From Rhodococcoides kyotonense (GTDB taxonomy: Bacteria > Actinomycetota > Actinomycetes > Mycobacteriales > Mycobacteriaceae): DNA of 64,000 nucleotides. Shown here piece by piece: positions 11,330-19,138 of the stretch. Made by a program: the position numbers and the translations under genes. Position 1 is the first letter of the stretch, and every line of letters begins with the position of its first letter. Where the stretch lies: the NCBI RefSeq assembly GCF_001645385.1, contig NZ_LVHI01000003.1, positions 82,071 to 146,070 of the forward strand, in the 5' to 3' direction. Below the pieces are notes generated by a model that did no database searches, was not told the DNA's origin, and worked only from the letters and a program-made list of their open reading frames with translations.

Positions 11330-11962
11330 ATGAGCATGAGCGCAACAGCCAGCGGTGACCACGGACGTGTCGTTCTGCTCCGGCACGGCGAGACCGAATG
11401 GGCGACGACCGGGCGTCACACCGGCACGACGGACGTCCCGCTCACGGCCGTCGGCGAGGAACAGGCGGTCGCGGCGGGCACGTTGCTCGGCGAACTCGAC
11501 CTACGCGATCCGCTCGTGCTGAGCAGCCCACGCGAGCGTGCTCGGCGAACCGCGCAGCTGGCAGGCCTCGACATCGATCGACCGTGGGATGCACTGGCCG
11601 AGTGGGACTACGGCGACTACGAGGGCATGACCACGCCGGAGATCCGACAGAACGTGCCGCACTGGACGGTCTGGACCCATCCGTGCCCGAACGGCGAGAC
11701 GATGGACGAAATCGGCACCCGCGCAGACCTCGTTCTGTCGGTGGCCCTGTCGGCTCTGCCGGAACGTGACGTCGTCCTCGTCGGGCACGGTCACTTCTCC
11801 CGAGCACTGCTCACCCGATGGACCGAACTACCCGTGTCCGAGGGCAAACGATTCGCCATGTCCCCCGCCGCGTACTCGGTTCTCGGATTCGAGCACTCGT
11901 ACCGGCAGATCGCCGTCCACAACATTCACCCGTCCGTCCGGACCGGCAGGCGTGCGAGCTAG
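11330..11962 (+). CDS. gpm2: Histidine phosphatase / phosphoglycerate-mutase-like enzyme (Rv3214-like)
   Basis: About 210 residues of the branch-1 histidine phosphatase superfamily. LLRHGETEW near the N-terminus holds the phosphate-accepting His, and VLVGHGHFSRAL holds the second catalytic His; SSPRERARRTA carries the conserved Arg. The M. tuberculosis ortholog, although named gpm2, is reported as an acid phosphatase, so mutase activity should not be assumed. Start is ATG 11330 or ATG 11336; no clear ribosome site is seen. Its stop codon shares a CTAG with the stop of the convergent membrane protein gene. Confidence 0.88.
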   Translation: MSMSATASGDHGRVVLLRHGETEWATTGRHTGTTDVPLTAVGEEQAVAAGTLLGELDLRDPLVLSSPRERARRTAQLAGLDIDRPWDALAEWDYGDYEGMTTPEIRQNVPHWTVWTHPCPNGETMDEIGTRADLVLSVALSALPERDVVLVGHGHFSRALLTRWTELPVSEGKRFAMSPAAYSVLGFEHSYRQIAVHNIHPSVRTGRRAS

Positions 11963-12381
11963 CTCTCGTCGTCGTCCTGGCCGTACTCGGCCGCCATCCA
12001 TCTCGACGACGGCGGACTGAACAGCAGCACGAGAATCGACAGCACACCTGCACCGAGCAGCGCCCCGTACAGCGGCTGGTGTGAATCCGTCAACAGCGCC
12101 CACACGACGGGCAGCAGCAGCAACTGAACGACGAGCGCGATGGCACGCCCCCACCGCTTGCCCGCGATCAGCGCGACGCCGGCCGCGAGCACCGCAGCGC
12201 CGACGACCGCGAACCACCCGGCAGTTCCGTACCCGTTCGCCGTGGTCCGGTCCGACCCCTCGACGGCACGAACCACGTACACGACCGCGGCGACGAGCGC
12301 GACGATTCCCTCCACGGCGACGAGCACTCCCGCGGATCGAAACGTCACGGGGGGCACCTGAGGCAGCGAAGGCGTCGACAC
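11959..12381 (-). CDS. Small four-helix membrane protein (Rv3217c-like)
   Basis: 140 residues from GTG 12381, with four hydrophobic segments and an acidic C-terminus (YGQDDDES). The order between the phosphatase and the lipid kinase matches Rv3217c. The open frame continues upstream through the 36-bp tandem repeat, where it would encode repeated WSLQERP units and could begin at a TTG near 12546; I consider the GTG start just after the repeat more likely. Function is unknown. Confidence 0.7.
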   Translation of the reverse strand: MSTPSLPQVPPVTFRSAGVLVAVEGIVALVAAVVYVVRAVEGSDRTTANGYGTAGWFAVVGAAVLAAGVALIAGKRWGRAIALVVQLLLLPVVWALLTDSHQPLYGALLGAGVLSILVLLFSPPSSRWMAAEYGQDDDES

Positions 12382-12400
12382 TCGGCCAGGATAATCGGCT

Positions 12401-12545
12401 CGTTCCTGCAGGCTCCACTGCTGGCCCCTTTCCGGTCGTTCCTGCAGGCTCCACTGCTGGCCCCTTTCCGGTCGTTCCTGCAGGCTCCACTCCTGCCTCT
12501 CATCCGGTCGTTCCTGCAGGCTCCACTCCTGTCCCCCCAACCGGT
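12401..12545. repeat. 36-bp tandem repeat, four copies
   Basis: Four head-to-tail units at 12401-12436, 12437-12472, 12473-12508 and 12509-12545 (36, 36, 36 and 37 nt). Copies 1 and 2 are identical; 3 and 4 diverge in their second half. Each begins CGTTCCTGCAGGCTCCACT and contains the palindrome CCTGCAGG. The array fills almost the whole gap between the divergent membrane-protein and lipid-kinase genes, so it must lie over or beside their promoters. The unit is a multiple of three and all frames stay open, giving 12-residue repeats if translated. Confidence 0.95.
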
Positions 12546-12550
12546 GCCGA

Positions 12551-12556
12551 TAGGCT
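12551..12556 (+). promoter_or_regulatory. -10 element, leaderless start of the lipid kinase gene
   Basis: TAGGCT (TANNNT) ends 8 nt before GTG 12565, and no Shine-Dalgarno is present; transcription would begin at or beside the start codon. Confidence 0.6.
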
Positions 12557-12564
12557 CGGTTCCC

Positions 12565-13521
12565 GTGCGCGCGCTCCTGATCGTCAATCCCAATGCGACC
12601 TCGACCACCCCCGCGGCTCGCGACCTCTTGGCACACGCCCTGTCGAGTCGTGTTCGCGTCACCGTCGCCCATACGACGCATCGCAACCACGCAGCCGAAC
12701 TGGCATCCCAGGCCCGTGACGACGGAATGGGTCTGGTGATCGTCCACGGCGGCGACGGAACCGTCAACGAAGTGGTCAACGGCATGCTCGGAGTTCCCCT
12801 CCCGGCGTCGATGAAATCGGTCACCATCGGTGCGATACCGCCGCTCGCCGTCGTCCCAGGCGGCAGCGCGAACGTGTTCGCCCGCTCGCTCGGCATTCCG
12901 TCGGATCCGGTGGCGGCCACGAACCAGTTGATCGACCTGCTGTCGGAACGCTCGAGGCGCACCATCGGACTCGGACATTGCGACAACCGCTGGTTCACGT
13001 TCAACGCCGGACTCGGCCTCGACGCAGACGTCTGCCGTGCCATCGACGCGAGCCGCAAGAACGGCAGACCGGTGTCGCCGAGCCGGTACGTCCGGGCGTC
13101 GGTGCGCGAGTTCTTTCGTAAGAAAAATCACGAACCGACGCTGACTGTCGACATCCCGGGTCACGATTCGGTAACAGGAGTTCATTACGCTTTCGTTTCC
13201 AACTCGAGCCCGTGGACTTACCTGAGCGAACGGCCAGTGCACACCAATCCCGGCACGTCGTTCGAGACCGGACTCGGCCTGTTCGCGATGCGGACGACCA
13301 AGGTGTTCCCCAGCTTGAACGTGTCGCGACAGCTGCTGTCGGCCACGTCGGAACCCAAGTCCCGCAAGCTGTTTCGACACGACGACGTTCCTCGCGTCCG
13401 CATCACGTCGTCGGAACCGATCGGACTGCAGATGGACGGTGACTATCTCGGCGAGCGCACGGAAGCGGAATTCTTCTCCACACCGTCGGCGTTGGAAGTG
13501 GTGGCTCCGAGACCCCAGTGA
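12565..13521 (+). CDS. Diacylglycerol/lipid kinase family protein (Rv3218-like)
   Basis: 318 residues. LLIVNPNA at the N-terminus, VIVHGGDGTVNEVVNG and VVPGGSANVFARSLG are the nucleotide-binding motifs of the DAGK catalytic family; the C-terminal part is the beta-sandwich lipid-binding half ending in LQMDGDYLGERTEAEF. It probably phosphorylates diacylglycerol or a related lipid at the membrane face. GTG 12565 was chosen over GTG 12544 because TAGGCT sits 8 nt upstream and homologs begin right at the LLIVNP strand. Confidence 0.88.
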   Translation: MRALLIVNPNATSTTPAARDLLAHALSSRVRVTVAHTTHRNHAAELASQARDDGMGLVIVHGGDGTVNEVVNGMLGVPLPASMKSVTIGAIPPLAVVPGGSANVFARSLGIPSDPVAATNQLIDLLSERSRRTIGLGHCDNRWFTFNAGLGLDADVCRAIDASRKNGRPVSPSRYVRASVREFFRKKNHEPTLTVDIPGHDSVTGVHYAFVSNSSPWTYLSERPVHTNPGTSFETGLGLFAMRTTKVFPSLNVSRQLLSATSEPKSRKLFRHDDVPRVRITSSEPIGLQMDGDYLGERTEAEFFSTPSALEVVAPRPQ

Positions 13522-13808
13522 CACCTGCCCGATCGGGTAGTTACGTACCCGTAAGGCAGGGCTCGCCACAACGCCCGAGGCCGGTTTTGCTGGGGAAATC
13601 TCAGCAGAATCACCTCCATCGGGGTACAAAGGAGCGCAGGAGGCTTAAGCGAGCCTAACAGAGTGAGCTTGACCACGGACACACGGCTATCTCTTGACTT
13701 CCCCTAAGTTCGTGAAAGCATTCACAAGCAACAGTGCGGAAACATTCGATACGCACTCGTGAACTACAGAGAAACTATGGCGCTACGGCGCCCGGTAAGG
13801 AGCAGAGG
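13522..13808 (+). promoter_or_regulatory. Long whiB1 upstream region
   Basis: 287 nt, visibly less G+C-rich than its surroundings. It holds a hairpin CGGGTA...TACCCG just after the lipid-kinase stop, a near-consensus CRP site (13711-13726), a weaker second CRP-like site (AGTGA-N6-CCACG, 13662-13677), and AAGGAG as the whiB1 ribosome site. A TTGACT hexamer occurs at 13694-13699. Confidence 0.7.
13711..13726. promoter_or_regulatory. CRP (cAMP receptor protein) binding site upstream of whiB1
   Basis: CGTGA-N6-TCACA with spacer AAGCAT matches the TGTGA-N6-TCACA consensus at nine of ten positions. M. tuberculosis whiB1 is a known CRP target, which supports the call. The site is centred about 90 nt before the whiB1 ATG. 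Confidence 0.8.
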
Positions 13809-14063
13809 ATGGACTGGCGCCACAAGGCCATTTGTCGCGACGAAGACCCGGAACTCTTTTTCCCCGTGGGAAACAGCGGCCCGGCTCTCGCGCAGATCGC
13901 TGATGCCAAGGTCGTCTGCACGCGTTGCCCAGTCACCGCAGAGTGCCTCTCGTGGGCACTCGAGTCCGGCCAGGACGCAGGCGTGTGGGGTGGAATGAGC
14001 GAGGACGAGCGTCGCGCACTGAAGCGGCGTAATGCACGTACGCGTGCACGCAGCTCCGTCTAG
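13809..14063 (+). CDS. whiB1: WhiB1 iron-sulfur transcription factor
   Basis: 84 residues, the same length as M. tuberculosis WhiB1. Four cysteines C9, C37, C40 and C46 (CxxC and CxxxxxC spacing) bind a [4Fe-4S] cluster; GVWGGMSEDERRALKRR is the G[VI]WGG turn and basic DNA-binding tail. The mycobacterial protein is essential, reacts with nitric oxide and binds the C-terminal part of the principal sigma factor. The start ATG 13809 has AAGGAG 7 nt upstream. A terminator follows. Confidence 0.96.
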   Translation: MDWRHKAICRDEDPELFFPVGNSGPALAQIADAKVVCTRCPVTAECLSWALESGQDAGVWGGMSEDERRALKRRNARTRARSSV

Positions 14064-14106
14064 CAACGGATCCCGACGCTCGCTTCGGACGAGCTGATTC
14101 GGAGAA

Positions 14107-14135
14107 AGAACCCGGCTCAGGGGGAGCCGGGTTCT
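14107..14135. terminator. Hairpin terminator, whiB1 / pdtaS
   Basis: Perfect 12-bp stem AGAACCCGGCTC / GAGCCGGGTTCT with loop AGGGG, lying between the convergent 3' ends of whiB1 and pdtaS. Confidence 0.85.
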
Positions 14136-14192
14136 TCTGCGTTCGGGGGGTCGTGTCCGTCGGGCCGGCCGGATGCCCGCGTGGCGGGCGCG

Positions 14193-15671
14193 TCAGGGCG
14201 TGCGGGGACGGCGACCGAGCGGAACACGAAGGGACGCATCGGTTCCCCCGCCCTGCGCGGGATGAAGGCCGAGAGAGCCGTTCAGTTCGACGGACACCAA
14301 CGTTCGGACGATCTGAAGACCGAGCCCTTCGGACCGCTCGAGCGAGAAGCCGGTGGGCAATCCCTGGCCGTCGTCGTGGATGACGACGTCGAGCCACCGG
14401 GCCGACCGGTCGGCGGTGATCAGCACGGTTCCTGCGGTACCTGCCTCGAAACCGTGCTCCATCGCGTTCTGCACGAGTTCGGTCAACACCATCACCAACG
14501 GCGTCGCACGCTCGGCGGAGAAGACGCCCAGCTTGCCTGTGCGCTTCACCCGAACTCGCGGATCGACGGTTCCCACGTCGAGCATGATCGGGACGAGGCG
14601 GTCGACGATCTCGTCGAGATCGACCTCTTCGTCCACCGACATGGACAGCATCTCGTGGACGACGGCGATCGACGTGACGCGTCGGACCGACTCGCTCAAT
14701 GCGACCCGAGCCTCCTCGTTCTCGGTGCGACGCGACTGCAGCCGCAGCAGCGCGGCAACGGTCTGCAGGTTGTTCTTCACCCGGTGATGGATCTCCCGGA
14801 TGGTCGCGTCCTTGCTGAGCAGCGCCCGGTCCCGACGCTTCACCTCGGTGACGTCGCGCACGAGGACGATCGCTCCGACCGAACGGTCGTGAGGTCGCAG
14901 CGACAGCGTTCTGATCAACACCGTGGCACCGCGCGCGTCGACCTCCATACGGTGGCCGACGCTTGCCGTCAGAGTCGCCCGGATATGGTCGGCGGCTTCC
15001 TGCGAGTCGAACGGGTCGGTGATCAGCGAACGCGTCACCGACGCCAGGTCACGGCCCGACAGTTCCGTCGACAAGCCCATTCGGTGATAAGCGGACAGCG
15101 CGTTCGGGCTCGCGTAGACGACGCGTCCCTCGGTGTCGAGGCGGATGAAGCCGTCACCTGCACGAGGCGACGAATTGACGTCCGTGCGCTCGACCGGCGT
15201 CGGAAACGTGCCGTCGCCGATCATGCGGCACAGATCGTCCGCGCTGTCGCGGTAGGCGATCTCTAGCGCGCTGGGTGGACGCTGCTGCGTGGGGTTCACA
15301 TCGCGGGTCAGCACGGCGATCACGTGTTCGCCGCAGCGAACGGGCACGCTGTCCGACCCCCCGACCTCGCCGCGGACGATCTCGCGGCTCACGAGGGAGT
15401 CGATGACCGTCGGATGCTGGGATTCGGATACGACGGCCCCGACCATGTCCTCGGTGAACGCCGTCGGGGCGGTGGTCGGCCTGCACTGTGCCACACACAG
15501 CACCTTGGCGCCGGGCGCGCCCTCGACGTCGTCGGTGCCGACCCACAGCAACAGGTCGGCGAAGGACAGGTCGGCGAGCAGTTGCCACTCCCCGACCACC
15601 CGCTGCAGATGGTCGACGGCCTCACCCGGCAGGTCGGTGTGCTCGGCCAGCAGATCGCTCAGCGTGGACAC
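14193..15671 (-). CDS. pdtaS: PdtaS-type cytosolic sensor histidine kinase
   Basis: 492 residues from GTG 15671. There is no membrane segment. Order: an N-terminal GAF-like domain (1 to about 150), a PAS domain (around FIRLDTEGRVVYASPNALS), then a HisKA_2 helix with the phosphorylated His in IREIHHRVKNNLQTV, and an HATPase domain (N in LVQNAMEHGFE, G boxes DDGQGLP and GLGLQIV). Mycobacterial PdtaS (Rv3220c) phosphorylates the unlinked RNA-binding regulator PdtaR. The matching regulator is not in this window. It starts 19 nt after the biotin-carrier-like gene. Confidence 0.92.
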   Translation of the reverse strand: MSTLSDLLAEHTDLPGEAVDHLQRVVGEWQLLADLSFADLLLWVGTDDVEGAPGAKVLCVAQCRPTTAPTAFTEDMVGAVVSESQHPTVIDSLVSREIVRGEVGGSDSVPVRCGEHVIAVLTRDVNPTQQRPPSALEIAYRDSADDLCRMIGDGTFPTPVERTDVNSSPRAGDGFIRLDTEGRVVYASPNALSAYHRMGLSTELSGRDLASVTRSLITDPFDSQEAADHIRATLTASVGHRMEVDARGATVLIRTLSLRPHDRSVGAIVLVRDVTEVKRRDRALLSKDATIREIHHRVKNNLQTVAALLRLQSRRTENEEARVALSESVRRVTSIAVVHEMLSMSVDEEVDLDEIVDRLVPIMLDVGTVDPRVRVKRTGKLGVFSAERATPLVMVLTELVQNAMEHGFEAGTAGTVLITADRSARWLDVVIHDDGQGLPTGFSLERSEGLGLQIVRTLVSVELNGSLGLHPAQGGGTDASLRVPLGRRPRTP

Positions 15672-15690
15672 GGTGTCGACTTCGGATGTG

Positions 15691-15906
15691 TCAGGCCACG
15701 ACGGCGATGAGGTCACCCTGCTGGATGACGTCACCGACCTCGACGCCGATCGTCGTGACGGTTCCCGACGTCTCGGCCAGCACCGGAATCTCCATCTTCA
15801 TCGATTCGAGGACGACGAGGGTGTCCCCGACCGCGACCGTGTCGCCCTCGGCTACGACGATCTGAAAGACGGTCGACACCATCTCCGCGCGCACGTCCTC
15901 GGCCAT
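15691..15906 (-). CDS. Biotin/lipoyl carrier protein (TB7.3-like)
   Basis: 71 residues, a stand-alone biotin carboxyl carrier domain. The biotin-accepting lysine is K37 in VVLESMKMEIPV. ATG 15906 has GAGGGAG 5 nt upstream. Orthologous to TB7.3 (Rv3221c). BirA, encoded at the far end of this window, is the expected modifying enzyme. The partner carboxylase subunit is unknown. It lies immediately upstream of pdtaS, probably in one transcript. Confidence 0.93.
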   Translation of the reverse strand: MAEDVRAEMVSTVFQIVVAEGDTVAVGDTLVVLESMKMEIPVLAETSGTVTTIGVEVGDVIQQGDLIAVVA

Positions 15907-16001
15907 GACTCTCCCTCTCGTTCGTCGCGCTCCACGGCACCCGTGGACGCACACCCGATCACACGTGAAAGACTGTAGTGAATCTACGAGAGGAGCTACA
16001 C

Positions 16002-16076
16002 ATGGGTAAGCGTGGACGTAAGAAGCGCAGCCGCAAGGGCAACGCAGCAAACCACGGCAAGCGTCCCAACAGCTGA
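16002..16076 (+). CDS. Ribosomal protein bL37 (24 residues)
   Basis: A 24-residue, strongly basic mini-gene starting MGKRGRKKRSRKGN with AGGAG 7 nt before ATG 16002 and ending HGKRPNS. Length, composition and motif match bL37, the small actinobacterial large-subunit protein seen in mycobacterial ribosome structures. It sits between TB7.3 and rshA, and a strong terminator follows at once. Confidence 0.85.
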   Translation: MGKRGRKKRSRKGNAANHGKRPNS

Positions 16077-16089
16077 CGCGAGCGCCGAG

Positions 16090-16134
16090 ACACGAAAGGC
16101 CGGGAAGCACATGGCTTCCCGGCCTTTCTCGTGT
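16090..16134. terminator. Bidirectional terminator, bL37 / rshA
   Basis: Stem GCTTCCCGGCCTTTC with its complement, extended by ACACG/CGTGT past a 2-nt bulge, loop about 5 nt. It lies between convergent bL37 and rshA. Confidence 0.85.
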
Positions 16135-16145
16135 TCGTCGGTCGT

Positions 16146-16457
16146 CTACTCGCTCTCGGACCGCTTGATCAGCACGGTCCGACGGATCTCGATGCTCAGG
16201 CGTTCCCGGAGCCCGGACGGCGCCTGCTCACCGCCGCACTTACGCCCGATGAGGCTCTTGACCTTCTCCTCGATCCCGTACGCGGCCAAGCACGACCCGC
16301 ACTCGTCGAGATGACGCTTCAGCCGGTGCTTGGTGCCTTCGTCGCACTCGTTGTCCAGCATGAGCCACACGTCTGCGATGACTGCGGAGCAGTCCAGCTT
16401 CTCGAACTCGCTGTTCGCCGCGTCGGCATCCGGTGTCCTGTCCGCATCCGATGTCAC
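16146..16457 (-). CDS. rshA: RshA zinc-binding anti-sigma factor
   Basis: 103 residues. HLDECGSC gives the H-x3-C-x2-C ZAS motif, with a further Cys at position 23 (KLDCSAV). The family holds SigH inactive and releases it on thiol oxidation in the cytosol. The start GTG 16457 overlaps the sigH TGA by 4 nt (GTGA), with AGGAGG about 6 nt before it, so translation is coupled to sigH. A bidirectional terminator follows. Confidence 0.94.
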   Translation of the reverse strand: MTSDADRTPDADAANSEFEKLDCSAVIADVWLMLDNECDEGTKHRLKRHLDECGSCLAAYGIEEKVKSLIGRKCGGEQAPSGLRERLSIEIRRTVLIKRSESE

Positions 16458-17212
16458 CGCGAAACCTCCTGCTCGTGCACGTCCACCGCTCCGCCTCGAT
16501 TGAATCCACGCTCACGGGCCACGCCTGCGAGCAGGCCTCTGAGTTGCTTGCGGCCTCTGTGCAACCGCGACATCACCGTTCCGATGGGCGTGCCCATGAT
16601 CTCGGCGATCTCCTTGTACGGGAATCCTTCGACGTCGGCGTAGTACACCGCCATCCGGAACTCCTCGGGAAGCGACTGCAGCGCTTCCTTGATGTCGTCG
16701 TCGGGCAACGAGTCGAGCGCCTCGACCTCGGCCGAACGCAGTCCGGTCGACGAATGCTCGGCGGTCGCGGCCAACTGCCAATCGGTGATCTCGTCCGTCG
16801 GATACTGCGCAGGTTGCCGCTGCTTCTTCCGGTACGAGTTGATGTAGGTGTTGGTCAGAATGCGGTACAGCCAGGCCTTGAGGTTCGTGCCCTCGCGGAA
16901 CGACCGGAAAGCGGAATAGGCCTTGATGTAGGTCTCTTGGACCAGGTCCTCCGCGTCGGCCGGATTTCTCGTCATCCGCAGTGCGGCACCGTACAACTGG
17001 TCCAGCATCGGGAGCGCATCACGTTCGAAGCGTTCCGTCAGTTCGGTCTCCGATTCAGCCGCCGCCTGAGCTGTGCGCTCGACTTCCTCCACGCTGATCC
17101 CTTCGGTAGCCATGTCCTTCCAGGCTACCGCGGGCGATGTCAGGTCCTTCACGTAGATCGCGCTGCCGTCGGTGGCAGCGCGGACGGGGCGCTCGGTCGT
17201 CGATACAGCCAC
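16454..17212 (-). CDS. sigH: RNA polymerase sigma factor SigH (ECF, SigR type)
   Basis: ECF sigma factor of oxidative and heat stress. Sigma2 spans [22 protein letters not shown] onwards and [15 protein letters not shown]; sigma4 ends [28 protein letters not shown]. Two starts are plausible: GTG 17212 (252 residues) with a good GGGAG site 6 nt upstream, and ATG 17113 (219 residues), close to the 216 residues of M. tuberculosis SigH but with a poorly spaced site. A SigH-type promoter lies upstream of the long start. The stop overlaps the rshA start. Confidence 0.94.
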   Translation of the reverse strand: MAVSTTERPVRAATDGSAIYVKDLTSPAVAWKDMATEGISVEEVERTAQAAAESETELTERFERDALPMLDQLYGAALRMTRNPADAEDLVQETYIKAYSAFRSFREGTNLKAWLYRILTNTYINSYRKKQRQPAQYPTDEITDWQLAATAEHSSTGLRSAEVEALDSLPDDDIKEALQSLPEEFRMAVYYADVEGFPYKEIAEIMGTPIGTVMSRLHRGRKQLRGLLAGVARERGFNRGGAVDVHEQEVSR

Positions 17213-17252
17213 AGCGTCTCCCTTCCTGCTCGTTCGGTACTCGACCCACAAG

Positions 17253-17278
17253 AACACCGCGAGAGCCCCACCTGTTCC
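17253..17278 (-). promoter_or_regulatory. SigH-dependent autoregulatory promoter of sigH
   Basis: On the minus strand GGAACA is followed after 17 nt by GTT, matching the SigH/SigR consensus GGAAYA-N16-17-GTT. The predicted transcript begins about 35 nt before GTG 17212. Confidence 0.8.
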
Positions 17279-17305
17279 CTGCTCCGTCGAACGAGGACCC
17301 GTCGA

Positions 17306-17311
17306 TACAGT
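17306..17311 (+). promoter_or_regulatory. -10 element, leaderless start of the ybaK-like gene
   Basis: TACAGT (TANNNT) ends 6 nt before ATG 17318, with no Shine-Dalgarno. Confidence 0.5.
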
Positions 17312-17317
17312 GACGCC

Positions 17318-17812
17318 ATGGCCGCAGCGTCCACACCAGCGATCGCCGTCCTTCGCAAGCAGAGGGTCGACCACGAGGTGCACACCTACGATCACGACCC
17401 TCGATCGGAGTCGTACGGAACCGAGGCCGCCGACGTCCTCGGCGCCCGGCTGGGCGTCGACAAGTCCCAGATCTTCAAGACCCTGGTGATCAGAAAGCAC
17501 GACGGAGCCCTGGCTGTCGCCGTCCTCCCCGTCACGACGACTCTTTCCCTGAAAGCCGCCGCCGCCGCTCTCGGCGCACGCAAGGCCGCGATGGCCGAAC
17601 GCGCCGAAGCAGAGCGTTCCACCGGCTACGTGTTCGGTGGAATCTCGCCCCTCGGCCAGAAGCGAGCGCTGGCGACCGTCGTCGACGAGTCCGCGCTCGG
17701 ATGGGACCGGGTGCTCTGCAGCGGCGGGCGTCGTGGACTCGAGATCGAGCTCGATCCGCACGACCTGGTGCGACTCACCCACGCCGTGACGGCGCCCATC
17801 GGGGCGAGCTGA
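17318..17812 (+). CDS. YbaK/EbsC-type aminoacyl-tRNA deacylase
   Basis: 164 residues of the YbaK/ProX editing family. The N-terminal part carries [12 protein letters not shown] with the conserved catalytic-site Lys, and the C-terminal part has [15 protein letters not shown]. Members hydrolyse Cys-tRNA(Pro) or related misacylated tRNAs in the cytosol. It is divergent from sigH and followed after 24 nt by aroA, so the two may be cotranscribed. Confidence 0.9.
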   Translation: MAAASTPAIAVLRKQRVDHEVHTYDHDPRSESYGTEAADVLGARLGVDKSQIFKTLVIRKHDGALAVAVLPVTTTLSLKAAAAALGARKAAMAERAEAERSTGYVFGGISPLGQKRALATVVDESALGWDRVLCSGGRRGLEIELDPHDLVRLTHAVTAPIGAS

Positions 17813-17836
17813 AGCTCGATGCGCAAAGATGGGCAG

Positions 17837-19138
17837 GTGAGCAATTGGACAGCGCCGACCGCGACCACCCCAGTCCACGCGACCGTCACCCTGCCCGGAT
17901 CCAAGTCCATCACCAACCGCGCATTGATCATCTCGGCTCTGGCCGAGGGTTCCTCGTCGGTGACGGGCACGCTGCGCAGCCGCGACACCGACCTGATGAT
18001 CGCCGCGTTGCGCGACCTCGGGGTCGGCATCGACATCGATGCCGACGACCCGACATCGCTGACGGTCACGCCCGCTCCCCTGCACGCCGCGACCATCGAC
18101 TGCGGCCTCGCAGGTACGGTCATGCGCTTCGTTCCGCCGCTCGCCGCGCTCGCCACGGGCACCGTCGCGTTCGACGGTGACGAGCAGGCCCGTTCCAGGC
18201 CCCTGGACACGATCCTGGGCGCATTGCAGACACTGGGCGCCCAGGTGGACGGCAACGCGCTTCCCTTCACCGTGACGGGCAACGGACGCCTCGCAGGCGG
18301 TCCCGTCGAGATCGACGCGTCGGGCTCCTCGCAGTTCGTCTCGGGCCTGATGCTGTCCGCTGCCGCGTTCGACGACGGCGTCACCATCAATCACGTCGGC
18401 AAGCCGGTTCCGTCGATGCCGCACATCGATATGACCGTCGAGATGCTGCAGCGCGCGGGTGTCCGGGTGGACACTCCCGCCGACAGCGGCGACGCCGACA
18501 CCTGGCGAGTGCATCCGGGACCGATTCGAGCGGTCGACTGGGTTGTCGAACCCGATCTGTCGAACGCCACCCCGTTCCTCGCCGCAGCCGCCGTGACGGG
18601 AGGCGAAGTGCGCGTGCCGCATTGGCCGTCGTCGACGACCCAGCCGGGTGATGCGATCCGCGACATTCTCACGTCGATGGGCGCCGAGGTCACACTGGAC
18701 GACGGCACCCTGGTGGTTCGTGGACCACAGACGGTGCGCGGGATCGACGTCGATCTGCACGACGTCGGCGAATTGACCCCGACCGTCGCCGCGCTGGCCG
18801 CACTCGCGGACGGCCGCTCCACGCTGCGCGGAATCGCGCACCTGCGCGGCCACGAGACCGATCGTCTCGCCGCCCTGGTGACGGAGATCAATCGTCTCGG
18901 CGGCACTGCAGTCGAGACCGACGACGGCCTGGAGATCACCCCCGCGCCGCTGCACCAGGGAGTGTGGCGCGCCTACGCCGATCACCGAATGGCAACGGCG
19001 GGAGCCATTCTCGGCCTCGTGGTCGACGGTGTCGAGGTGGACGACATCGATACGACGTCGAAGACGCTCCCCGGCTTCGCACTCCTGTGGGACGAGATGC
19101 TCGCGGGCACGCCCGGACGCGTTGGGTCGTCGTCCTGA
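17837..19138 (+). CDS. aroA: 3-phosphoshikimate 1-carboxyvinyltransferase (EPSP synthase)
   Basis: 433 residues; sixth step of the shikimate pathway, joining shikimate-3-phosphate and phosphoenolpyruvate. [29 protein letters not shown] and [12 protein letters not shown] with [12 protein letters not shown] are the family signatures. GTG 17837 (VSNWTAPT) was chosen because it aligns with the M. tuberculosis start; ATG 17819 is in frame upstream. The stop TGA overlaps the likely CTG start of rsgA. Confidence 0.97.
   Translation: MSNWTAPTATTPVHATVTLPGSKSITNRALIISALAEGSSSVTGTLRSRDTDLMIAALRDLGVGIDIDADDPTSLTVTPAPLHAATIDCGLAGTVMRFVPPLAALATGTVAFDGDEQARSRPLDTILGALQTLGAQVDGNALPFTVTGNGRLAGGPVEIDASGSSQFVSGLMLSAAAFDDGVTINHVGKPVPSMPHIDMTVEMLQRAGVRVDTPADSGDADTWRVHPGPIRAVDWVVEPDLSNATPFLAAAAVTGGEVRVPHWPSSTTQPGDAIRDILTSMGAEVTLDDGTLVVRGPQTVRGIDVDLHDVGELTPTVAALAALADGRSTLRGIAHLRGHETDRLAALVTEINRLGGTAVETDDGLEITPAPLHQGVWRAYADHRMATAGAILGLVVDGVEVDDIDTTSKTLPGFALLWDEMLAGTPGRVGSSS

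Noticed and set aside
12401..12545. CRISPR array
   Set aside because: Units are directly adjacent with no unique spacers, and no cas gene is nearby.
12081..12719. Plus-strand frame with a 12-residue Pro/Ala/Gly/Ser repeat
   Set aside because: It simply translates the tandem repeat and overlaps genes on both sides; no start or ribosome site supports it.
13641..13656. IdeR/DtxR iron box before whiB1
   Set aside because: AGGCT-N6-AGCCT shares only part of the consensus TTAGGTTAGSCTAACCTAA; too many mismatches.
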